Positions 1 to 8,072 are shown, numbered from the stretch's first letter. The stretch is DNA of 33,363 nucleotides from Lewinellaceae bacterium SD302 (GCA_002591745.1 PDLQ01000044.1:1-33363); one strand, 5' to 3'. The notes: generated by a model not told the origin, from the sequence alone. Numbers and translations: made by a program.

Positions 1-97
1 ATAATTTCTTCGACAACTGCCCACCTCTTGCGAGGCAGCTGCCAAAAAATTATACATTTGATCTTTTCGAATAAGTAATGATACAAAGCTAAAGGAC
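1..97. other. Gene-free left edge
   Basis: No reading frame of note. A TACATTTG at 53-60 matches the Bacteroidota -7 element, with a TTG at 28-30 (22-base spacer, slightly long). Rightward transcription from here would meet the small hairpin GATCGC-tgaa-GCGATC at 98-113 followed by four T. This is a weak candidate for a very short transcript. Confidence 0.25.
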
Positions 98-238
98 GAT
101 CGCTGAAGCGATCTTTTGGAAACAATGGGATCGAAAACTATAGCTTTAGAACGACTATAACGCTCCAAAAGCGAGGAACGAGCGTCCAAAAGCGCCCAGC
201 GACGTCTAAAAGCGAAGCGTTTACAAGGCCGAAGGCCA
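98..238. repeat. Dispersed intergenic repeat block, copy 1
   Basis: This gene-free stretch consists of short units of the form CGTCYAAAAGC followed by small GC-rich near-palindromes. The 31 bases at 163-193 recur at 29059-29089 with only two differences, and both copies are followed by AGCGACGTC and an AAGCGA(G)GCG-like unit. The block lies just past the 3' end of the aldo/keto reductase gene. A related, weaker block lies at 2262-2350. It behaves like a genome-wide intergenic repeat family rather than coding DNA. Confidence 0.6.
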
Positions 239-243
239 TCTAT

Positions 244-1152
244 TTATGCTACTTCACGCCCCCGTGCCGCTTCCAGGATCGCGTACCAGTCTTGGCTGTC
301 CAAATTCACATTCAGGGCATTGGTGGCGGAACGGAGTCGTTCGATCTTGGAGGTTCCTAAAATGGGCACAATACCAGCTGGGTGACGCAGTAACCAGGAT
401 AGTAGAATGACATCCTCACCGGGAGAGTTATACTTTTCATCAATCTCCAGTACCGTTTGTCGTAAACGACGGGCCGCGCTGTTTTCCTCGTTGAAGTACT
501 TGCCGCCACCAAAAGGACTCCAGACCATCGGCCGGGCGTGCTGGAGAGCCAATTGATCGAAGGTGCCATCCAACATGGGCTCGGGGTGGAGCGGGCTGCA
601 TTCTACCTGGTTCGTCACCAACGTAGTATGTTTATTAAGTAGGTTAAATTGGCTGGGGGTAAAATTAGACACCCCGAAATGCAGGATTTTGCCAGCTGTC
701 TTGAGTTCATTAGCCGCCTCGGCTACTTCGTGTGGTTCCATCAACAGGTCGGGCCGGTGGATGAGTAATAGATCCAGGTAATCCGTTCCCAGATTATTCA
801 GGCTGGTTTCTACGCTTTGGATTATGTATTCCTTGCTGGTCAGGTAAGCTTTTAGTCGATTGTTGGGTCTGTTCTTGGTCACCATCCGGATGCCGCATTT
901 GCTGATCAGCTGCAGTTGACCACGAAACGCACTACCCAAATCAGCGATGGCCGCTCCGAAGGCAGCTTCGGTAGTATAGTTGCCGTAAATATCTGCGTGA
1001 TCAATGGTGGTAAAGCCTAATTCGGCGGCTTCGCTGACCAGGGATTGCATAGCGTTGCGGTCCAGATCAGCACCCCACACTCCCCATTTCATGACGCCGG
1101 CTACCAGCGGAGATACTTCCAGCCCGCCAGGCGTAAGACTAACTTTTTCCAT
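244..1152 (-). CDS. Aldo/keto reductase
   Basis: NADPH-dependent oxidoreductase of the aldo/keto reductase superfamily, cytosolic, most like the YdhF group. The 302-residue protein shows the catalytic tetrad in family order: Asp51 and Tyr56 in DHADIYG, Lys85 in LISKCG, and His132 in LLIHRPD. The C-terminal part has a VPILGTSK stretch typical of the cofactor phosphate-binding region. The start at 1152 (MEKVSLTPGG) is chosen because the family fold begins there; an in-frame ATG at 1194 would add 14 residues with no family match. Substrate cannot be told from sequence. The gene stands alone on the minus strand, with a repeat block at its 3' end. Confidence 0.9.
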   Translation of the reverse strand: MEKVSLTPGGLEVSPLVAGVMKWGVWGADLDRNAMQSLVSEAAELGFTTIDHADIYGNYTTEAAFGAAIADLGSAFRGQLQLISKCGIRMVTKNRPNNRLKAYLTSKEYIIQSVETSLNNLGTDYLDLLLIHRPDLLMEPHEVAEAANELKTAGKILHFGVSNFTPSQFNLLNKHTTLVTNQVECSPLHPEPMLDGTFDQLALQHARPMVWSPFGGGKYFNEENSAARRLRQTVLEIDEKYNSPGEDVILLSWLLRHPAGIVPILGTSKIERLRSATNALNVNLDSQDWYAILEAARGREVA

Positions 1153-1271
1153 TCCGCAAGGTAAGTAATCACACCAGAAATCCCGATGGGACACCCAATT
1201 TGCTATGGCAGTATATGAAATTTTAGAAGTGTTTACTAGGGTGCACGCCTGATGAGTAACTAACTTGGGGC

Positions 1272-1625
1272 ATGCGTTATTTCCACCTGCTCATCGCCGC
1301 ACTCTTCGCGCTTTTTGCTTACTGGCAACTCAACGATCCGGACTGGCTACAGTGGGTCCTGATGTACGGCTTCGTAACCGTTACGGCGCTATGGGCCTTT
1401 TTTGGTACGCTTCCCAGATGGTTGCCCCGGGTCGGTCTGGCCGTCGCCGGTATCTGGTTGGCCACCTTGGTCCCGGCCTTCATTGACTGGCTACGAATGG
1501 GCACCCCCACCATCACCGGCCAAATGAAAGCAGAAAGCCCCCACGTGGAGCTGACGCGAGAGTTTTTAGGACTATTGATCGTGATTTTGGCTCTCGCCGG
1601 CTATATTTTCAAGCGGGAGAACTAG
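1272..1625 (+). CDS. TMEM220-family small membrane protein
   Basis: A 117-residue inner-membrane protein with four predicted hydrophobic helices (about residues 3-19, 27-46, 50-70 and 96-113). The opening, in which an Ala-rich helix is followed by WQLNDPDWLQWVLMYG, is the hallmark of the TMEM220 family, shared by bacteria and animals. The family has no established biochemical function. It lies between two minus-strand genes, so it must have its own promoter. An overlapping frame of 73 codons at 1265 is a shadow of this gene. Confidence 0.8.
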   Translation: MRYFHLLIAALFALFAYWQLNDPDWLQWVLMYGFVTVTALWAFFGTLPRWLPRVGLAVAGIWLATLVPAFIDWLRMGTPTITGQMKAESPHVELTREFLGLLIVILALAGYIFKREN

Positions 1626-1690
1626 GTGAGAGTGGGTTATTTATAAGTAAAGAGTAGTCTACGACTCCTCACTTTTGAGTCTCGATAAAA

Positions 1691-2164
1691 TTACCCCCGA
1701 CTAATCAATCCCTCGATCTCCTCCGGCACAAATGGACTGGCGTCTCCCCCACCCTTGATAATTTCTCTGACGATGGTCGAACTGATGTGACTGACCTCCG
1801 GATTGCTGATGAGGAACACCGTTTCCAGCCCGTCGCCGACAATGCTGTTAAGTTGCGAGATGGTTTTTTCGTAATCGAAATCACCGGCGTTACGCAGGCC
1901 GCGTAAGAGGTAACCCGCCCCGATCCGCTGACAGTAATGAGCGGTAAGCTTTTCGAAGGAGTCGACCTTTACTTTGGGTTGATCCCTGAACACCAGGCGC
2001 AATGACTCCAGCCGCTGCTCCAGTGGAAAAAGATATTTTTTCTGAGAGTTGACGCCGATGGCTACTACGATCTCATCGAAAAGTGGCAGGGCTCGGCGGA
2101 CCAGTTCTTCGTGCCCCTTGGTAATGGGATCGAAGGAACCGGGGAAGACGGCGATTTTTTTCAT
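1691..2164 (-). CDS. coaD: Phosphopantetheine adenylyltransferase
   Basis: Transfers AMP from ATP to 4'-phosphopantetheine, giving dephospho-CoA in the penultimate step of coenzyme A synthesis; cytosolic. At 157 residues it has normal family length. It shows the nucleotidyltransferase signature PGSFDPITKGH (residues 8-18, His18 in the T/HxGH position) and the second motif ISSTIVRE near residue 130. The start at 2164 (MKKIAVFPGS) is the usual one. The leader contains a perfect 7-bp palindromic hairpin at 2216-2236. Confidence 0.96.
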   Translation of the reverse strand: MKKIAVFPGSFDPITKGHEELVRRALPLFDEIVVAIGVNSQKKYLFPLEQRLESLRLVFRDQPKVKVDSFEKLTAHYCQRIGAGYLLRGLRNAGDFDYEKTISQLNSIVGDGLETVFLISNPEVSHISSTIVREIIKGGGDASPFVPEEIEGLISRG

Positions 2165-2215
2165 GGATGTAAGTTATGGAACGTTATCCTTTTGGAAATA
2201 AGAGCCCACGGAACA

Positions 2216-2236
2216 GTTAGCCACTACGCGGCTAAC
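2216..2236. other. Hairpin in the coaD leader
   Basis: Perfect inverted repeat GTTAGCC-actacgc-GGCTAAC, 52 bases upstream of the coaD start. No T-run follows on either strand, so it is not a standard terminator. It may be an operator or a leader stem. Confidence 0.4.
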
Positions 2237-2261
2237 CTTTATCGAAAACAGAGCGTAATGT

Positions 2262-2350
2262 GTGCGCTTCCTGGAGCGCAGTCCACTAGGCTCCTATTTT
2301 CAAAAGCCGAAGGAGCGTAGCGACCGAAGGCGATCCCAATCTCCTATTTC
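2262..2350. repeat. Degenerate intergenic repeat block
   Basis: Contains the string CAAAAGCCGAAGGAGCG, which resembles units in the blocks at 98-238 and 28911-29148. A short direct repeat, CTCCTATTTYCAAAA, also occurs near 2290 and 2341. It lies between the SDR gene stop and coaD. No coding potential. Confidence 0.4.
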
Positions 2351-2369
2351 CAAAATTTACTGTAACTAC

Positions 2370-3173
2370 TCATTTATAGTAACTCCCCAACAACTTCTCC
2401 CACCACTTACCCGGCAGTATCCTCCGCGCGATCGGGCTGATCTTCTGGGTAAATTCACCGATGATGTACTGGGGGTTCAGTGATTTCTTTTCGGCGATGT
2501 CGATCATTTTCTGAGCAACTTCCCCGGCCGCCATACCGTCCCCGACGTGATCGCGCATACCATTGTCGGCGGAAACGTAGCGGCGGCGGTAACGTTCGTG
2601 CACCTCTTCGTGGGGAACGCGATATTGGGTAGCAAAGCTATTCGTGGCCATATCACCGGGAGTAACCAGGCTGACCTGGAGGTTGGTATCCGCAGTTTCC
2701 AAACGGAGGCTTTCCACCAGATTCTGCAAGGCGCCCTTGCTGGCACAGTATGCCGCGCGGAAGGGAATCCCCATGAATCCCCCGATGCTCCCTACAATCA
2801 ATAATCTGCCCTTGGGGGCTGCGATCAGGTGAGGCAAACATTCCTGACACAGCATATAGGTACCCCAAAAATTGACATCCATGATCTTACGGGCGCGTTC
2901 CAGGGGCATGTGCTCCACCGGGCCACCGCCACCAATTCCGGCACAGTGCATCACCAGGTCGAGCCGGCCGCTTTGCAGGGTCAGCTCCCGGATTGCCGCT
3001 TCCACTGCTACTTTGTCAGCCACATCACAACTTAATGAAGTGACCCCGGGTAACGCTACTTCCCGGCGGCTCATCCCATATACTTTATAACCTTTTTGGG
3101 CCAGTAAAGGGGCCAGCGCCTCCCCCAGTCCGGATGAAGCTCCGGTGACTAATGCGACGGGTTGTGATTTCAT
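2370..3173 (-). CDS. Short-chain dehydrogenase/reductase (SDR family)
   Basis: NAD(P)-dependent classical SDR, 267 residues from the start at 3173 (MKSQPVALVTG). The Rossmann glycine motif TGASSGLG is at residues 10-17, a CAG variant of the NNAG motif at 77-79, the catalytic serine near 129 in VGSIGG, and the YCASK active site at 142-146. An upstream in-frame ATG at 3194 would add seven residues and is less likely. The C-terminal 60 residues include a basic WWEKLLGSYYK tail. It follows the YrdC-like gene by 28 bases on the same strand, so the two probably form an operon. Substrate unknown. Confidence 0.88.
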   Translation of the reverse strand: MKSQPVALVTGASSGLGEALAPLLAQKGYKVYGMSRREVALPGVTSLSCDVADKVAVEAAIRELTLQSGRLDLVMHCAGIGGGGPVEHMPLERARKIMDVNFWGTYMLCQECLPHLIAAPKGRLLIVGSIGGFMGIPFRAAYCASKGALQNLVESLRLETADTNLQVSLVTPGDMATNSFATQYRVPHEEVHERYRRRYVSADNGMRDHVGDGMAAGEVAQKMIDIAEKKSLNPQYIIGEFTQKISPIARRILPGKWWEKLLGSYYK

Positions 3174-3201
3174 AGAAGCAGTGTTTCGTGACAAAGAAAA
3201 G

Positions 3202-3807
3202 CTATTCCACGAAAACTACCTCGTCTTTTTCATTCAGGCGAATGACCACGGCCGGAGCTTCGGCGATGAGGTCTTTCTGGCGACGGCGAACGACGTAATC
3301 CACCCCCCTTAATACATCCGAACGAATACGACCGAAGCTGAGCGGTAAAAATGGACTGCCAATGGCCCGGGCGGTAGTAGCCACCAGGGGGGTCTCCAAA
3401 TCTTCGGCCAACTGGTGGCAGAAGCTATCGTGAATCAGCCGAATGGCGACGCGTCCTTCGGCATCTTTCAGCCCATACGGAGCATCCGGATAATCATCCA
3501 CCAGCACCGTGAGCGGGCGTTTATGGAAAGCCAGTAAAGTTTCCAGTTTGGGGTGGAGGTGTGGTACACGAGCGCGCAGCATTTCCAGGTCAGGAAACAG
3601 TATTTCACATCGGGTTTGCGGCCCGGGTGGGCAAAGTTCTAGCTGGCGCCGTATGGTACCGGGGTGGTCGGGAGAGCAGACGACCTGCCAAAGATTGACC
3701 GTGGGAAGGAGCACAATGCCTCCACGCTGGAGGGTGGCGATGGCTTCGCTCCCCCGTGGTGACATAAATGGGTGCATGTTTGGAGTATAGTTCGTACTGG
3801 TTTGCAT
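3202..3807 (-). CDS. Degenerate Sua5/YciO/YrdC-family protein
   Basis: A 201-residue protein with the order of conserved blocks of the YrdC fold: GGIVLLPT (29-36), KRPLTVLV (96-103), GRVAIRL (118-124) and PLVATTARAIGSP (140-152). True threonylcarbamoyl-AMP synthases carry PTDTVYGL and an SANxSG loop. Here these read PTVNLWQV and TTARAIGSP, so key ligand contacts are changed. This fits the YciO-like paralogue group better than the essential tRNA t6A enzyme. It heads a probable two-gene unit with the downstream SDR. A large imperfect hairpin lies in its leader (3836-3926). Confidence 0.7.
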   Translation of the reverse strand: MQTSTNYTPNMHPFMSPRGSEAIATLQRGGIVLLPTVNLWQVVCSPDHPGTIRRQLELCPPGPQTRCEILFPDLEMLRARVPHLHPKLETLLAFHKRPLTVLVDDYPDAPYGLKDAEGRVAIRLIHDSFCHQLAEDLETPLVATTARAIGSPFLPLSFGRIRSDVLRGVDYVVRRRQKDLIAEAPAVVIRLNEKDEVVFVE

Positions 3808-4233
3808 TCGAAAAAATCCTTGTAGTAGTCTCTACCTATTGCCGTGGCTTTAAGTGGAATCAAATCGGAACCAACGCTTCTTAGCAGTCGCTTTTGGTAC
3901 CGTTTTGCTTCAACCCACGGCAATAGTCAGGAGTATTTATATATCTCCAGCTATCTCCGTGGACCTTGGCTGGTCAGAGAAATTTTTATAAAAGAGGTTA
4001 GCCGATTGGAGGGACGAACCCTCATCGGATAGGCGAATACAGAGCGAACTTAGTTTCTGGGAAAGGTTAAAAAACTGATAAAAAATCCCCGCGGGGGTAT
4101 AATCCGAGCGAAAAACATAAATAGTGGCAATTGACGGACACGCTGATCAGAACGGCCGCGTTATCTTGTCACGTTGTATAAGGAAACTGAAAAAATGGTG
4201 GCAGATTGTGTGCCCCGAAAATTTTAGGTTTAA
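3808..4233. other. Divergent spacer between YrdC-like gene and PKD protein
   Basis: 426 bases without a credible gene. It holds the long hairpin listed separately and a 10-bp palindrome, CCCCGCGGGG, at 4087-4096. A TATCTTG near 4162 resembles a -7 element but has no TTG at the right distance. Short frames here overlap the hairpin and look accidental. Confidence 0.5.
3836..3926. repeat. Long imperfect inverted repeat
   Basis: The outer arms CTATTGCCGTGG (3836-3847) and CCACGGCAATAG (3915-3926) are perfectly complementary over 12 bp. Inside, CGGAACCAA and TTGGTACCG pair with one mismatch, and partial pairing joins the two blocks. The whole forms a hairpin of about 91 nt upstream of the YrdC-like start. 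It could be a leader structure or a small non-autonomous mobile remnant. Confidence 0.55.
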
Positions 4234-6525
4234 ATGAGGAAGCGTTATTCAATTCTGGTATTTATTCTACTGATCTCTGCCATAAGTTCTTTGGAAGCCA
4301 AGCACATCATCGGTGGTGAAATGACCTACGAGTGCCTGGGTGTAGACTCTGAGAATCCGGCCAACAATCTATACCGAATGACGATGATCGTCTACCGGGA
4401 TTGTGCCGATGAAACGGGGGCAGCTTTTGATAGTGACCCGAACGCAGCTAATGCCAGTGACGGAACCGTAACGGTTTACCGTGGCGCGGAGACGACTCCA
4501 TTTATTAACACAATTGTATTGGACCCTCCGATTATTACCGACGTACAGCCGACGATTGGTAACCCTTGCCTCGTCCTGCCACCCGCTCTGTGTGTTGAAC
4601 GCGGCGTATACGAGTGGGTAGTTTCTCTGCCCCGGTCCGACCAATCCTACACCATTACTTATGCCCGTTGTTGCCGCAACCCTACGATTACGAATATTTT
4701 CTCACCAGGCGAGGTTGGCATGACTTTTTTCATTGAGATTACGCCCGAATCACAATCTCTGTGTAACAACAGCCCTGTTTTCGACGAATTTCCTCCGATT
4801 GTGCTTTGCGCCAACGAGCCATTCGAGCTTCCTATGGGTGCCACCGATCAGGAAGGCGACCGGCTGGTCTACTACCTTTGTTCTCCCATCATCGGTGGAG
4901 GCAATATTCTAACCAGCCCCGGTGCAACCAGCTTCGATGGTGTGATTCCTGACCCGGAAATCTGGCCAGCAGCCCACGAAAACGTTGATTTTGTGGGGCC
5001 TAATTTCTCCGCCCAGAACCCTTTGGGCCCCGATTCCGAATTCGTTTACGACAACCTTACGGGGCTGCTCAGTGGAACCCCCCAATTCCTTGGCCAGTTC
5101 GTAGTCGGCATTTGTATCGACGAATTTCGGGGAGACACCCTCCTCAGTTCCACCAAACGGGAATTTCAGTTTAACATCACTAACTGTGAACGGACCGTAG
5201 ATGCCCTGATCCAGGACGACAGCATCACGGACGACGGTCAATTCTACATCCGCATTTGCGGGCCCGGCGATTTCGACATCACCAATCTGTCCACCCAGGC
5301 TCAGTTCATCGACACCTACAACTGGTACCTGGAGCGGCCGTCCGGCGACTCGCTGCTGTCCAGCACCATTGACCTGGCCGTGGCTGCGGGCGATACCGGT
5401 CGTTACACCGGCACCCTGATCCTCAACCAATTCGGCAACTTCGAAAACTGCCGGGACACCGCTGATTTCATCATCGACGTCTTTCCGGACCTGATGGCTG
5501 ATTTCTCCTACACTTATGATACCTGCGTGGCCGGGCCAGTAGCCTTCACTAATCTGAGTACCTCCGATGATCCCGACGGTATTGCCAACTATGCCTGGGA
5601 TTTTCAAGACGGTAGTGCGATCGTTGGTACGGTAGACCCCAGTCACTTATACGGAATTCCTGGCGACTTCCCCGTCAGTCTTACCATCACTGATTTCAAC
5701 GGCTGTACAAATACTGGCGTGAATCCGGTCAACTACTTCCCAGCCCCACCGGTACTCCTCATCAACCCGGATGCCAGTATTGGTTGCGAGCCCCACGACG
5801 TACTTTTTGTTAATAACTCCATCCCCATCGACAGTACCTACACTTATGAGTGGGACTTCGGAGACGGTGGAACCAGCGGTGATCAGAACCCCCAGTACGT
5901 CTACGAAACCGCCGGCACTTACGATGTTTACCTTGCCGTCACCAGTCCCATAGGCTGTTTCATCGATACTACTTTCGACCAATTTATCACCATTCGAGAA
6001 AGTCCGGAGGCCCTGTTCACCTTCGACCCCACCAATCCTTCCAACCTGCAACGTGACGTCAATTTCACCGATCTGAGCCAGCGGGCCGTACAGTGGCGTT
6101 ACGAGATCGGCGATTTCTTCCAGACCAACCAGCGAAACTTCACTTATACTTTCCGCGATACCGGTCTGATCGTCGTCACCCAGTTCGTCACTCACCCCAG
6201 TGGTTGCGTGGATTCTTTTAGCCAGATCATCGACATTGAGCCGATCATCACTTTCCACGCACCAAATGCCTTCACACCCAACGGCGACGGGCTTAATGAC
6301 ATCTTCATTCCCAAGGCTTTCCTCTTCGGTCATCGTGCTTACCGCTTTACCGTCTGGAACCAGTGGGGCCAGCGAATATTTACCACCGACGATCCTAGCC
6401 AGGGCTGGGACGGCACCTACAATAATCGTGACAGCCCCGGCGGCAGTTACCTCTGGGAGGCGGAAATTATCGGGCCGAGAAACCAGGTAGAACGGTACAA
6501 AGGGACGGCAACTTTGCTGCGGTAA
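4234..6525 (+). CDS. Secreted PKD-domain protein with type B T9SS sorting domain
   Basis: A 763-residue exported protein. The first 22 residues form a signal peptide (basic start, hydrophobic core, cut near LEA-KH). The mature N-terminus HIIGGEMTYECLG...YRMTMIVYRDC is a block common in large Bacteroidota surface proteins. PKD-type Ig folds lie at about residues 420-500 and 515-590 (WDFQDGS and WDFGDGG signatures). The last 90 residues (APNAFTPNGDGLND ... SPGGSYLWEAEI) are the gliding-motility C-terminal domain that directs export through the type IX system and attachment or release at the surface. No catalytic domain is visible, so an adhesive or structural role is inferred. The gene is monocistronic. 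Confidence 0.92.
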   Translation: MRKRYSILVFILLISAISSLEAKHIIGGEMTYECLGVDSENPANNLYRMTMIVYRDCADETGAAFDSDPNAANASDGTVTVYRGAETTPFINTIVLDPPIITDVQPTIGNPCLVLPPALCVERGVYEWVVSLPRSDQSYTITYARCCRNPTITNIFSPGEVGMTFFIEITPESQSLCNNSPVFDEFPPIVLCANEPFELPMGATDQEGDRLVYYLCSPIIGGGNILTSPGATSFDGVIPDPEIWPAAHENVDFVGPNFSAQNPLGPDSEFVYDNLTGLLSGTPQFLGQFVVGICIDEFRGDTLLSSTKREFQFNITNCERTVDALIQDDSITDDGQFYIRICGPGDFDITNLSTQAQFIDTYNWYLERPSGDSLLSSTIDLAVAAGDTGRYTGTLILNQFGNFENCRDTADFIIDVFPDLMADFSYTYDTCVAGPVAFTNLSTSDDPDGIANYAWDFQDGSAIVGTVDPSHLYGIPGDFPVSLTITDFNGCTNTGVNPVNYFPAPPVLLINPDASIGCEPHDVLFVNNSIPIDSTYTYEWDFGDGGTSGDQNPQYVYETAGTYDVYLAVTSPIGCFIDTTFDQFITIRESPEALFTFDPTNPSNLQRDVNFTDLSQRAVQWRYEIGDFFQTNQRNFTYTFRDTGLIVVTQFVTHPSGCVDSFSQIIDIEPIITFHAPNAFTPNGDGLNDIFIPKAFLFGHRAYRFTVWNQWGQRIFTTDDPSQGWDGTYNNRDSPGGSYLWEAEIIGPRNQVERYKGTATLLR

Positions 6526-6542
6526 TTTTTCTGCATTGCTAC

Positions 6543-6648
6543 CTTGTTAGTCAAAAATAACCTAGGAATTAGACGCTAGGTTTCCAGCTATGGTACCCCG
6601 TAATGACAGCCCACATGCGCTGTGGTCTAGCGTCTAATTTCTAACAAG
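6543..6648. repeat. Nested inverted repeat
   Basis: Three nested palindromes share one centre. CTTGTTAG (6543-6550) pairs with CTAACAAG (6641-6648). AATTAGACGCTAG (6567-6579) pairs perfectly over 13 bp with 6627-6639. The inner hairpin is CCACA-tgcgc-TGTGG (6611-6625). The element fills the gap after the PKD gene. No T-run follows, so a simple terminator is unlikely. A MITE-like remnant or a structured 3' UTR is possible. Confidence 0.6.
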
Positions 6649-6718
6649 CCACGACTTAGTCGAGACAGCACATCGACCTAAATAACTCATATTCTTGGCA
6701 TTACAGCAGTATCTAATA

Positions 6719-6760
6719 TTTAAAACATTTTTTGTTTAAACTTGATTTTATTTAAAACAA
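6719..6760 (+). promoter_or_regulatory. Operator-like TTTAAAACA repeats
   Basis: Three related boxes: TTTAAAACA at 6719-6727, the inverted TGTTTAAA at 6733-6740, and TTTAAAACAA at 6751-6760. The two direct copies are 32 bases apart, about three helical turns, and they overlap the -33 side and spacer of the promoter at 6742-6772. This placement suggests autoregulation of the downstream gene. Confidence 0.4.
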
Positions 6761-6772
6761 TCTGTATATTTA
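6742..6772 (+). promoter_or_regulatory. Bacteroidota-type promoter of the AntA-like gene
   Basis: TTG (6742-6744), a 20-base spacer and TATATTTA (6765-6772), one base from TAnnTTTG. The predicted transcript start is about 20 bases before the ATG at 6799. Confidence 0.5.
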
Positions 6773-6798
6773 CTTACGTAACAGCAGTTTATCAGATT

Positions 6799-7584
6799 AT
6801 GGAACTTCCTATCCTGACTAGTAAAAAAGGCACGAAGGTTATTAAGAGTACCCAATTACACCGGGCACTCGGCCTCAATGACGCCCACTACGCCAAGAAC
6901 ATAAAACACTGGCTATCCGACGTTTATCAGTTCGGAGGTGAGATCCGTAAGCCCGCCGGCATGACGGATTATGCCCGCGCCAAACAAATTGATTCATCTT
7001 TACTCAAGGAGTACTATCTAAGTCTGAGGCTGGCCCGGCTCATTACGCTGGCATCCCGCTCTAAAGTCAAACAGGCAGTAGCCAATAAGCTTGCTCGCGA
7101 AGAAGAAGCTTACCCCCAGATGGTACAGCTTAGTGCCGATCAAATGATCGAATTGCTGGAACAATCCAAAGCCATGACTCGCATTAGTTGTCAGCGTGCG
7201 GCGGAAAAGCGTCACGCCGCTGCTTACGCCCGTCGCCGCGGAGGTATGGACTATTGGAATCATTACCGGGCTGAAATGATCGGCATTCGTAAGGAAGAAA
7301 TAATTCGCCAGTTGGATCAGCGCGGCATCAAATACCGCAAGCGAAGTACCTTATCCGAATTACTTCTACGACTGGATGCCTGCGAGCTTATCCGCATTGG
7401 TCTCACTGATCACTACGCCGCCCAGGGTCATCCGCTCTCCTATGCTCAGGACATTGGCCGCATTGGTAAGCAATTAGCGGCCCAGATGAATCTGGAGGTG
7501 ATTGATGATCGTAAGGGAGAGCAACTTTTTGCCGCGCCGGTAGACGCCGGAGTGATGGCGGGCATTCAGGGGGTTGCTGCGTAG
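6799..7584 (+). CDS. AntA/AntB-like putative DNA-binding protein
   Basis: A 261-residue protein. The start at 6799 (MELPILTSKKG) is preferred because the promoter ends just upstream; an earlier in-frame ATG at 6742 lies inside that promoter. The N-terminal 100 residues follow the pattern of phage AntA/AntB antirepressor domains: KVIKSTQLHRALGL, an aromatic KHWLSDVYQF, then MTDYA, two helices and a basic KVKQAV. The C-terminal half is helical and very basic (AAEKRHAAAYARRR, KYRKRSTLSELLLRL, the latter SAP-like in look), consistent with nucleic-acid binding. No phage genes lie nearby. Its 3' end overlaps the convergent cytochrome gene by 19 bases. Function unknown; the family link is by pattern only. 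Confidence 0.5.
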   Translation: MELPILTSKKGTKVIKSTQLHRALGLNDAHYAKNIKHWLSDVYQFGGEIRKPAGMTDYARAKQIDSSLLKEYYLSLRLARLITLASRSKVKQAVANKLAREEEAYPQMVQLSADQMIELLEQSKAMTRISCQRAAEKRHAAAYARRRGGMDYWNHYRAEMIGIRKEEIIRQLDQRGIKYRKRSTLSELLLRLDACELIRIGLTDHYAAQGHPLSYAQDIGRIGKQLAAQMNLEVIDDRKGEQLFAAPVDAGVMAGIQGVAA

Positions 7585-8072
7585 GCCTTCAAATTTCCGG
7601 TATAAATGACCTCAATGTATGCCAGCAGGTGCTCAACTTCTTCATCGGTCAGCTTGGGGTAGTTCTGCATCACCATCGGTGCCCAGTTTTCCCATAATTT
7701 GAGCGCACGAGGGTGTTTGGTTTCGATCATTGCCTGACTGCCCTGGATCCATTTGTACAAATCCGCCCGTGGGTAAGCCGCCCAACGTTCCGTTACACCT
7801 CCTAACGCGGGGCCGGTTCCATTATCCTTCATATTCTTGATGTGACAGGCCCCGCAAGCATTTTCGTTCCAGAGCCTCTTTCCCTCCCTCGCCTCCCCAC
7901 CGAGGACAGTAGAGAAGTTTAAATTTTCTTTCACTCCCGTCTCAACTCCACAGCTAGCCACTGAATTATTGGAGATACTTTGCAGGCTTTCTTTCCACCC
8001 TACCCCGATTACCAGCAATATGATGGCCAACGAACCGACCTGTAAAACGAGATTCAGTAAGTGTAGATGCAT
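7566..8072 (-). CDS. Membrane-anchored c-type cytochrome
   Basis: A 168-residue single-haem cytochrome c. A hydrophobic helix (about residues 8-26) anchors or exports it, leaving the haem domain in the periplasm. The haem-attachment motif CGACH is at residues 73-77. The distal methionine is probably in APMVMQNYP, ahead of the closing helix LTDEEVEHLLAYI. This is the usual class I layout for an electron carrier. No oxidase or reductase partner is adjacent, so its partner is unknown. It is separated from the upstream SDR gene by 56 bases on the same strand. Confidence 0.88.
   Translation of the reverse strand: MHLHLLNLVLQVGSLAIILLVIGVGWKESLQSISNNSVASCGVETGVKENLNFSTVLGGEAREGKRLWNENACGACHIKNMKDNGTGPALGGVTERWAAYPRADLYKWIQGSQAMIETKHPRALKLWENWAPMVMQNYPKLTDEEVEHLLAYIEVIYTGNLKAYAATP

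Noticed and set aside
3639..3923. 94-codon minus-strand frame
   Set aside because: It overlaps the YrdC-like gene in another frame and runs through the long hairpin.
4909..6333. Two long minus-strand frames of 245 and 228 codons
   Set aside because: They lie opposite the PKD/T9SS protein, and their biased composition mirrors its Asp/Thr/Pro-rich codons.
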